A stretch of 6,390 nt of DNA from an uncultured Oscillibacter sp. (GTDB taxonomy: Bacteria; Bacillota; Clostridia; Oscillospirales; Oscillospiraceae): positions 1 through 6,390 of the forward strand of contig CALAAN010000132.1 of the NCBI GenBank assembly GCA_937884915.1. The letters are read 5' to 3'. The notes beneath the pieces were generated by a model. That model was not told where the DNA came from, did no database searches, and saw only the letters and a list, made by a program, of their open reading frames with translations. Positions 1-4,165 of this stretch are shown here, in pieces (the first letter of the stretch is position 1; every line of letters begins with the position of its first letter). The translations under genes and the position numbers were made by a program.

Positions 1-1101
1 TTCGGGCACCTGCAGAAGCTGGAGCAGCGGGCGGAACGGGATGCCGAGCCATTCAAAAATCGGGGTGTAATTGGCAAGAATGAGTGCAACGGTGCCGATG
101 GCCATGACGGAGGGCAGAACGCCGAACCACATGCTGCAGGCGTTCTTCACGCCGCTCGCGAAGAACTGACCGATGCCTTTGTGCTCGGCAACGCGCTTCA
201 TGGCGAGGTCCATGCCGTACTCGACATTGCTCTTGTAGCCGGCAGGAAGGGTGTCGGGCGCGGCCTTGCCTTCGACTAAGTACGTGTTGGGCTTTTTGCG
301 CAGGGGGTAGAGGTAGGGACACACGATCGCGCAGACGATACCGACGAGGCAGACGATGAGGTAGTAGATGCCGAAGTAATCGAGCAGGCCCACCGTATCG
401 AGAACGACGAGGGTGAACGTGATGGACACGGCGGAGAACAGCGTGGCGATAATGCTCGCCTCCTTGGCGGAGTAATAGCCACCCTCATACTGGTTGCACG
501 TCAGCATGACACCGAGCGTACCGTCGCCGATCCAGGAGGTGATGCAGTCGACCGCCGCGCGGCCGGGGACCTTGAACAGGGGGCGCATGACCTTCGTGAG
601 CAGCGCGCCGACGAATTCGAGCAGGCCGAAGTCGAGCAGCAGCGGCAGCAGCAGCGCCGCGATGACGAAGATGATGACGAGCGTGGTGAGCAGGTCGTAC
701 AGGATGAAGCCGCCCTGACCGCCGCCGGTGATCATACTGATAAAACCGGTGCCCTCCGCGTCAACGCCCATGTACGTGAGCCAGACGAAGATAGCCGCCA
801 GCACACGGATGACGACCCAGATGGGCTTGCAGGCGAAGCACTCTTTCATGATGTCGCTGTCCATGATGAACTTGGGCTTGCCCAGCGCAATGAGCGACAT
901 GATGGCCGAAACGGTCAGGATCAGCACGCACAGCAGCGGCAGGAAGCCGCCGATCGCGCCCGAGATGAGGTCGGCGATGATCTTGACCACAACGGTCCAG
1001 TCACCGTCCGCATTCTTGACCGGAATCATGAACAGGATGACGCCGATGACTGACGGGATGATAAACAGGGCTTTCAGTTTCGCGTTGCTTTTGGTTTCCA
1101 T
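1..1101 (-). CDS. yjiH: YjiH-family gate-domain membrane protein (partial, C-terminus beyond left edge)
   Basis: The minus-strand frame opens at an ATG at 1101-1099 and stays open for 367 codons to the window edge, so the C-terminus is missing. An AAGGAGGA Shine-Dalgarno (complement of 1108-1115) sits 6 bases before the ATG and fixes the start. Hydrophobic segments lie at about residues 11-28, 40-73, 94-113, 132-165, 215-236, 243-264 and 325-345. Residues about 140-240 resemble the nucleoside-recognition/Gate domain of the YjiH family, including SWIGDGTLGVML (189-200), YEGGYYSAKEASIIATLFSA (205-224) and a following VSITFTLVV. Full-length Firmicute relatives are usually around 440-460 aa, so perhaps 80-90 residues are lost. 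The family is thought to be inner-membrane transporters or channels, but its substrate is not established. No YjiG partner is visible, though it could lie to the left. Family assignment is fairly secure; function is not. Confidence 0.85.
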   Translation of the reverse strand, partial: METKSNAKLKALFIIPSVIGVILFMIPVKNADGDWTVVVKIIADLISGAIGGFLPLLCVLILTVSAIMSLIALGKPKFIMDSDIMKECFACKPIWVVIRVLAAIFVWLTYMGVDAEGTGFISMITGGGQGGFILYDLLTTLVIIFVIAALLLPLLLDFGLLEFVGALLTKVMRPLFKVPGRAAVDCITSWIGDGTLGVMLTCNQYEGGYYSAKEASIIATLFSAVSITFTLVVLDTVGLLDYFGIYYLIVCLVGIVCAIVCPYLYPLRKKPNTYLVEGKAAPDTLPAGYKSNVEYGMDLAMKRVAEHKGIGQFFASGVKNACSMWFGVLPSVMAIGTVALILANYTPIFEWLGIPFRPLLQLLQVPE

Positions 1102-1394
1102 TCTCTCTCCTCCTTCATATTGGCAAGTCGCGCCGGAAGGCGGTCTCTCTCACAGCAGCCGCTCCGGCAGACAGCTCTTGCTTTTACTTTATACATTTTC
1201 AGCTGTAAAGCAAGTACCAGTCATGTTCTCAATTTGTATACCAGCAATAAATTTCTACATTATGTCATTTATTTTTTTGTCGAACTTGTATGTGTCAATC
1301 TTTCTCTTTTGGGAAACAGCCCATTTCCCCTGTCATTTCAGGGATTTTGAAGAAAAAGTGGGAGACGCGCGGGCGCGTCTCCCCTTCGTTAGCC
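1102..1394. other. Intergenic region: yjiH leader and upstream terminator
   Basis: No convincing gene lies here. Its right end holds the terminator of the minus-strand unit (listed separately) and its left end the yjiH ribosome binding site. The middle is AT-rich, as expected of a promoter. On the minus strand there is a perfect TTGACA (1298-1293), but no good -10 at 16-18 bases. There is also a TATAAA (1193-1188) with only a weak -35. I therefore cannot place the yjiH promoter with confidence. Two small inverted repeats lie at 1311-1329 (GGGAAA/TTTCCC) and 1328-1343 (CCCTG/CAGGG). Neither makes a good minus-strand terminator. Confidence 0.6.
1350..1383 (-). terminator. Intrinsic terminator after the 73-aa gene
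   Basis: On the minus strand GGGAGACGCG and CGCGTCTCCC form a perfect 10-bp GC-rich stem around a 4-base loop (1360-1383), followed by ACTTTTTCTT (1359-1350). It starts about 11 bases after the stop codon of the 73-aa gene and ends the nucleotidyltransferase/small-protein transcript before yjiH. The plus-strand side has no T-run, so it should act in one direction only. Confidence 0.85.
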
Positions 1395-1616
1395 CTATTG
1401 CAAGTTTTCAATATCTTTCTTGCTGATCGCCATGCGTTTCCACTGCTCGGGAAGGCCCGGCGCGATCATCGGGAACAGATTTTCCGTGTCCGACGTTGGC
1501 TGGATGTTGTACGTGCCGTATTTGTTGACAAGGTCGGCGCAGTCGTCCGGCTGGCCGAAGCGCGCCTTGAGCATCGGCGTCAGGTCGTACGGCATGCCAG
1601 GGTCTTTTCGCGGCAT
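1395..1616 (-). CDS. Uncharacterised 73-aa protein
   Basis: I do not recognise this protein. The frame can be extended upstream to 1718, but an ATG at 1616-1614 is preceded by GGAGGTGA at 5 bases spacing, so the 73-aa form starting MPRKDPGMPYDLTP is chosen. The extension would overlap the nucleotidyltransferase end and has no ribosome binding site. The protein is soluble, with no signal peptide, membrane segment or cysteine pair: a basic N-terminus, then KARFGQPDDCADLVNKYGTY (about 17-36), NIQPTSDTENLFPMIAPGLP (about 37-56) and a C-terminus ending KKDIENLQ. The ordered mix of G, P, W, Y and charged residues looks like a small folded protein rather than a chance frame. It lies 64 bases behind the nucleotidyltransferase and probably shares its promoter. 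Its ribosome binding site is buried in a hairpin (see 1625-1649), and a strong terminator follows its stop. Confidence 0.75.
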   Translation of the reverse strand: MPRKDPGMPYDLTPMLKARFGQPDDCADLVNKYGTYNIQPTSDTENLFPMIAPGLPEQWKRMAISKKDIENLQ

Positions 1617-1624
1617 AAAAATCA

Positions 1625-1649
1625 CCTCCGGACTTAGTATGTCCGGAGG
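1625..1649 (-). promoter_or_regulatory. Perfect hairpin sequestering the Shine-Dalgarno of the 73-aa gene
   Basis: CCTCCGGAC and GTCCGGAGG are perfect 9-base complements around a 7-base loop. In the minus-strand transcript the 3' arm ends in GGAGG, which is the core of the Shine-Dalgarno for the ATG at 1616. When the stem forms, that site is paired. The stem is followed by TGATTTTTATG, a short U-run, so it may also act as a weak terminator or attenuator behind the nucleotidyltransferase stop at 1681. What is seen is the perfect pairing and its overlap with the ribosome binding site. That it controls expression is inference. Confidence 0.7.
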
Positions 1650-1680
1650 CGGCAAAATGTTGCTTTTCGGTTTTGTTCGC

Positions 1681-2610
1681 TCACGCGCGCAGCGACTTCG
1701 GATACACGCCAGCGTCATGCAGCTTTTGAAGCTCGCGCTGCACCATTTCCCTGTCCTCGTGATACGTCATGCCGAACCAGCGCGCGCTTGAGCGCAGGAC
1801 GGAGACGGTGAGCTCGCCGCGGTCGATGAGCTCGCCGATCAGGCTCGGCAGCAGGCATTCGGCCTTGATCTCACCCTCGGGCAGCGCGCGGAGGAAGTCT
1901 TTGAAGTAGGCGTCCAACTTTTCAAACAGCCACGGCGTAAAGCCCCAGAAGTTCATCGAGACCGGCGTCTCGGGCGCGTAAACCGGACCGTCGCCGTTTT
2001 CCTGAATGTCGCGGATCTTGCCATCCTCACAGGGCTTTAAGTGGAACGTCTCGACCACGCGGTCGAGCATGCCCTGCTCGTTCACGTGGCACACGCCGCG
2101 CGTGACCGTGCCGTGCTCGCTCACGGTGTTGCAGAGGTCGTAGCCGACCATCGTGCCCTCGCCGCTCGCGGCGAGCTTGCCGAGTTCAGCGTAGATCGTC
2201 TTAAATGCGTCCACGCCGTAATAGTCGTCGGCGTTGATGACGACGAACGGCTCATGCACAAATTCGCGCGCGCACAGCAGCGCGTGCACCGTGCCGAAGG
2301 GCTTGACGCGCTCTTCGGGCACCTTATAAAAATCAGGCACGCTCGAAAAATCCTGATACGCGTAGCAAACCTCGACATTGTCCCCGTCCGCGGTCTTGCG
2401 CGCGGCAAGGTGATGGCCGACCATGTTCTCCATCAGTTCGCGCATGTCGGGCTTGATGATGAAGACCACCTTCGTAAAGCCCGCGCGCAGCGCGTCGAAA
2501 ATGGAGTATTCCATCAAAATTTCGCCGTTCGGGCCGATGCCGTCCACCTGCTTGTTGCCGCCGTAGCGCGAACCCATGCCAGCCGCCATGATCACCAGCG
2601 CTGCTTTCAT
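1681..2610 (-). CDS. Sugar-phosphate-type nucleotidyltransferase
   Basis: This 309-aa cytoplasmic protein belongs to the nucleotidyltransferase superfamily that joins an NTP to a sugar phosphate or similar phosphorylated acceptor, releasing pyrophosphate. The N-terminal nucleotide-binding loop is MAAGMGSRYGGNKQ (8-21), a GSRYGG variant of the usual GxGTRxxPxTxxxPK. PFGTVHALLCA (104-114) matches the base/sugar-binding region. NADDYYG (126-132) supplies the expected metal-binding aspartates. PVSMNFWGFTP (216-226) and a C-terminal WFGMTYHEDRE (278-288) follow. The start at 2610 has AGAGGAG about 10 bases upstream and sits behind a good promoter. The frame stays open further upstream to 3288, but that part is antisense to the AEC gene and has no family match. 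The acceptor cannot be told from sequence, and no sugar-pathway, kinase or lipid-modification gene lies nearby. It probably leads a two-gene transcript with the 73-aa gene. Confidence 0.88.
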   Translation of the reverse strand: MKAALVIMAAGMGSRYGGNKQVDGIGPNGEILMEYSIFDALRAGFTKVVFIIKPDMRELMENMVGHHLAARKTADGDNVEVCYAYQDFSSVPDFYKVPEERVKPFGTVHALLCAREFVHEPFVVINADDYYGVDAFKTIYAELGKLAASGEGTMVGYDLCNTVSEHGTVTRGVCHVNEQGMLDRVVETFHLKPCEDGKIRDIQENGDGPVYAPETPVSMNFWGFTPWLFEKLDAYFKDFLRALPEGEIKAECLLPSLIGELIDRGELTVSVLRSSARWFGMTYHEDREMVQRELQKLHDAGVYPKSLRA

Positions 2611-2645
2611 AAAATCAAATCTCCTCTCAAAGTTCTCAAGTCTTT

Positions 2646-2668
2646 TCTCAAACGGCGCACGTGTGCGC
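2646..2668. promoter_or_regulatory. Short inverted repeat in the nucleotidyltransferase leader
   Basis: GCGCAC and GTGCGC (2655-2660 and 2663-2668) are perfect 6-base arms around a 2-base centre, lying just downstream of the predicted start of the nucleotidyltransferase transcript. It could be a protein-binding site. With only two bases between the arms it would be a strained RNA hairpin. It borders the rightmost of three TCTCAA[AG] copies (2625-2631, 2634-2640, 2646-2652). Confidence 0.3.
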
Positions 2669-2680
2669 TCATCTCCGCAC

Positions 2681-2709
2681 ATCATAACGTATCGTCTGCG
2701 CATTTTCAA
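2681..2709 (-). promoter_or_regulatory. Sigma-A promoter for the nucleotidyltransferase gene
   Basis: Read on the minus strand: -35 TTGAAA (2709-2704), a 17-base spacer, and -10 TATGAT (2686-2681). Each element is one base from consensus at ideal spacing. It predicts a start near 2674 and a leader of about 64 bases before the ATG at 2610. Confidence 0.75.
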
Positions 2710-2729
2710 GCTATCTTTTGCGCCTGCCC

Positions 2730-2757
2730 TTGTCTTTTTCCGCGATAGTGTTATACT
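2730..2757 (+). promoter_or_regulatory. Sigma-A promoter for the AEC permease gene
   Basis: -35 TTGTCT (2730-2735), a 16-base spacer and -10 TATACT (2752-2757). The predicted start near 2764 leaves a leader of about 27 bases containing the GAGGT ribosome binding site (2780-2784). The -35 is about 20 bases from the -35 of the divergent nucleotidyltransferase promoter. Confidence 0.65.
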
Positions 2758-2765
2758 GGTATAAC
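2750..2765. promoter_or_regulatory. Candidate operator over the AEC -10 element
   Basis: GTTATAC and GTATAAC form a perfect 7-base inverted repeat with a 2-base centre. It covers the -10 and the predicted start of the AEC promoter, a typical repressor position. The AT-rich dyad resembles sites of dimeric helix-turn-helix repressors such as GntR or TetR types. No regulator gene is in the window, so the protein is unknown. Part of the symmetry comes from the -10 element itself. Confidence 0.45.
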
Positions 2766-2790
2766 TATTTCTTAACACCGAGGTCACACC

Positions 2791-3723
2791 ATGGAAGCAT
2801 TTCTGCATGCGGTCTCTTCCGTCACGCTCATCCTTCTCCTCACGGCAACGGGCTATCTCTGCGCGGCCAGGGGCTGGATGGACGCACGCGCCAAGGCGTT
2901 CATCAGCAAATTCCTGATGACGCTTGCCATCCCCTGCATGTGCCTTTACAGCTTTCAGGCCAATCTGTCCCGCGGCCTGCTGGGGCAGTCCCTGCGTATG
3001 CTGCTGGCGGGTTTCTGCTCCTGCCTGCTGGACTTCCTGCTCGCCTTTGCGCTGGGAAAGCTCCTGCGCCTGCCGCGCCGGCGGCTGGGCATTTTCATCA
3101 TGATGTGCGCGGTGTCCAATTGCGTGTTCATCGGGCTTGCGATGTGTACGGAGCTGTTCGGAAGCGAATGCACACCCTATGTGATGCTCTACTGGATGGT
3201 CAGCACCACGTTCATGCAGCTCGGCGGCGTTTCGCTGGTGCGCTGGTCCGGAGAGGCGGGCGGGCTTTCGGCAAAAATGCTGCTGCATTTCCTCAAAACG
3301 CCCACCATCCTCGGCACGCTGGCCGCCATCGCCCTTGTGCTACTGGACGTCCGGCTGCCCGCGCTCGTGATGACCTACTGCCGCTATATGAACAATCTCG
3401 TCACGCCGCTGGCGCTGCTGCTGACGGGCTACATCATCCATGAGCTGGGGCTGAAAAACCTGCGCATCGACCGGGCGCTCGGCGCAATGCTCCTGTTCCG
3501 CTTTATCGCCGCTCCCGCCGTCTGCGCGCTTTTCTGCGCATCCTTCGGCGTGACTGGCCTTGCGCGCAGCGTATACATCGTGGAGGCGGCGATGCCGGTC
3601 GTGACACAGACGGTCGTGGCCGCCGCGGAATACGGCGCGGACGAAGAATTCGCCGCGCAGGGCGCGGCGCTCTCCACCGTCGCCTGCTTTGTCGTGATCC
3701 CCGTTTTGATGTTAATTTTGTAA
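2791..3723 (+). CDS. AEC family (auxin efflux carrier-like) permease
   Basis: This 310-aa integral membrane protein has about ten hydrophobic segments, at the usual length of bacterial AEC transporters (roughly 300-320 aa). Matches in order: an N-terminal TM with GYLCAARGWMD (21-31); KFLMTLAIPCMCLYSF (40-55), as in the first repeat of the family; AVSNCVFIGLAM (107-118), equivalent to the conserved N-x-x-F-x-G motif; KTPTILGTLAAI (169-180), equivalent to the NPxI motif opening the second half; NNLVTPLALLLTGY (201-214); and EAAMPVVTQTVVAAAEYGAD (265-284) followed by the usual ALSTVACFVVIPVLMLIL end. GAGGT lies 6 bases before the ATG. Family members export or import small organic acids such as malate or malonate, or related anions; the substrate here cannot be read from sequence. 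It is transcribed alone, divergently from the nucleotidyltransferase gene, and ends at a terminator 3 bases after its stop. Confidence 0.92.
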   Translation: MEAFLHAVSSVTLILLLTATGYLCAARGWMDARAKAFISKFLMTLAIPCMCLYSFQANLSRGLLGQSLRMLLAGFCSCLLDFLLAFALGKLLRLPRRRLGIFIMMCAVSNCVFIGLAMCTELFGSECTPYVMLYWMVSTTFMQLGGVSLVRWSGEAGGLSAKMLLHFLKTPTILGTLAAIALVLLDVRLPALVMTYCRYMNNLVTPLALLLTGYIIHELGLKNLRIDRALGAMLLFRFIAAPAVCALFCASFGVTGLARSVYIVEAAMPVVTQTVVAAAEYGADEEFAAQGAALSTVACFVVIPVLMLIL

Positions 3724-3725
3724 TC

Positions 3726-3750
3726 AAAAAAGTGGCAAAGCCACATTTTT
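3726..3750 (+). terminator. Intrinsic terminator of the AEC gene
   Basis: GTGGC (3732-3736) and GCCAC (3740-3744) pair around an AAA loop. The A-run before (3726-3731) and A plus five Ts after (3745-3750) extend the stem and provide the U-tract. It begins right after the TAA at 3721-3723. The A-run also gives a T-rich tail on the minus strand, so weak two-way action is possible. Confidence 0.85.
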
Positions 3751-3818
3751 GAAAAGGTTTCGATGCGTTCTGTGCCTCGGTTATCCGCTAAAAGCGGACA
3801 ATTCGACCTTGCACCGTT

Positions 3819-3865
3819 GCGGCACTACGATTCCCGCGCCCTTGCAGGCGCGCCAATCGTGCCGC
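3819..3865. repeat. Long imperfect hairpin in the intergenic block
   Basis: GCGGCAC, GATT and CGCGCC on the left (3819-3840) pair with GGCGCG, AATC and GTGCCGC on the right (3847-3865). There is a 3-base bulge (TAC) and one 2-base mismatch, with CTTGCA as the loop. Seventeen base pairs are possible in all. Confidence 0.6.
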
Positions 3866-3871
3866 TTCCTC

Positions 3872-3917
3872 GAAACCGGCTTGCTGTTTCCGCCGCTGGC
3901 GGCGCTTCGCCGGTTTC
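3872..3917. repeat. Nested hairpin with perfect 9-bp outer stem
   Basis: GAAACCGGC (3872-3880) and GCCGGTTTC (3909-3917) are perfect complements enclosing a second GC-rich hairpin around 3890-3903. The left arm overlaps TCGAAACC (3870-3877), which can instead pair with GGTTTCGA at 3756-3763, so two exclusive pairings exist for this arm. Confidence 0.6.
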
Positions 3918-3991
3918 CACTTCGCGCAAAGAGTTTTCTGCCACGCACACACCCCAGGGTGGCCTCTCTTGCCGCTTTGCGGCAATTCACC

Positions 3992-4007
3992 TTCTGTCGC
4001 GACAGAA
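3992..4007. repeat. Perfect 16-base palindrome
   Basis: TTCTGTCG followed directly by CGACAGAA is fully self-complementary with no spacer. That is more typical of a DNA-binding site than of an RNA hairpin. It lies inside the repeat-rich block, about 150 bases from the nearest coding end, so a regulatory role is not supported by position. Confidence 0.5.
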
Positions 4008-4128
4008 AACCGATTTGAATTTATTTCGTGCCGTGCGCGGCACCTGGGCAGCCGTTGGCAGCTTTGCTGCCTTACGGAGATGCCGCATACCCCTTGCAGG
4101 TAAAAACTCTGCGAAGCTCTCTATCCCG

Positions 4129-4161
4129 AAAAAAATCCCGCGCTGAGCGCGGGAATTTTTT
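4129..4161. terminator. Bidirectional intrinsic terminator
   Basis: CCCGCGC (4137-4143) and GCGCGGG (4147-4153) pair around a TGA loop. A run of seven As (4129-4135) precedes and six Ts (4156-4161) follow, so both strands show a GC-rich stem with a U-tract. On the minus strand it lies right after the stop (4168-4166) of the membrane synthase-like gene, which is its main client. On the plus strand it would stop any transcript crossing the hairpin block. Confidence 0.9.
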
Positions 4162-4165
4162 GTTT

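Larger units (their letters stand above)
3751..4128. repeat. Non-coding block of consecutive inverted repeats between two terminators
   Basis: This block holds no convincing gene: short open frames exist on both strands but lack ribosome binding sites and family character. It is full of short inverted repeats: TCCGC/GCGGA (3784-3798); an imperfect arm pair at 3819-3865; GAAACCGGC/GCCGGTTTC (3872-3917) with a nested GCCGC/GCGGC; CACCC/GGGTG (3950-3961); TTGCCGC/GCGGCAA with TTT loop (3969-3985); a 16-base perfect palindrome (3992-4007); GTGCCG/CGGCAC (4028-4043); GGCAGC/GCTGCC with TTT loop (4057-4071). CCCTTGCAGG occurs twice (3839-3848 and 4091-4100). The block is bounded by terminators on both sides. 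It looks like a structured intergenic repeat or remnant of one, possibly dispersed in the genome, rather than a gene. A structured RNA is possible but no promoter was found. Confidence 0.6.

Noticed and set aside
1293..1298. Perfect minus-strand TTGACA as the yjiH -35.
   Set aside because: No TATAAT-like element lies 16-18 bases downstream, so I noted it but did not call a promoter.
728..1426. A 232-codon plus-strand frame across the yjiH start and the following gap.
   Set aside because: It is antisense to yjiH codons for half its length, has no ribosome binding site and no protein-family features.
1617..1718. Longer start for the 73-aa protein at 1718 (107 aa).
   Set aside because: It would overlap the end of the nucleotidyltransferase and translate the hairpin. 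There is no ribosome binding site, while the start at 1616 has a consensus one.
2611..3288. An upstream extension of the nucleotidyltransferase frame to 3288, which would give 535 aa.
   Set aside because: The added part is antisense to the AEC permease and crosses the enzyme's own promoter. It has low-complexity H/Q/R/A composition. The family start at 2610 has a ribosome binding site and begins directly with the conserved beta-strand and loop.
3796..3801. GGACAA resembling a SpoIIID binding core.
   Set aside because: It is a six-base match inside a repeat, far from any promoter, so chance is the simpler explanation.
3749..4146. Short open frames of 65-127 codons in the hairpin block, both strands.
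   Set aside because: They are mutually overlapping, Arg/Ala/Pro-rich, without ribosome binding sites, and their sequence is set by the inverted repeats.
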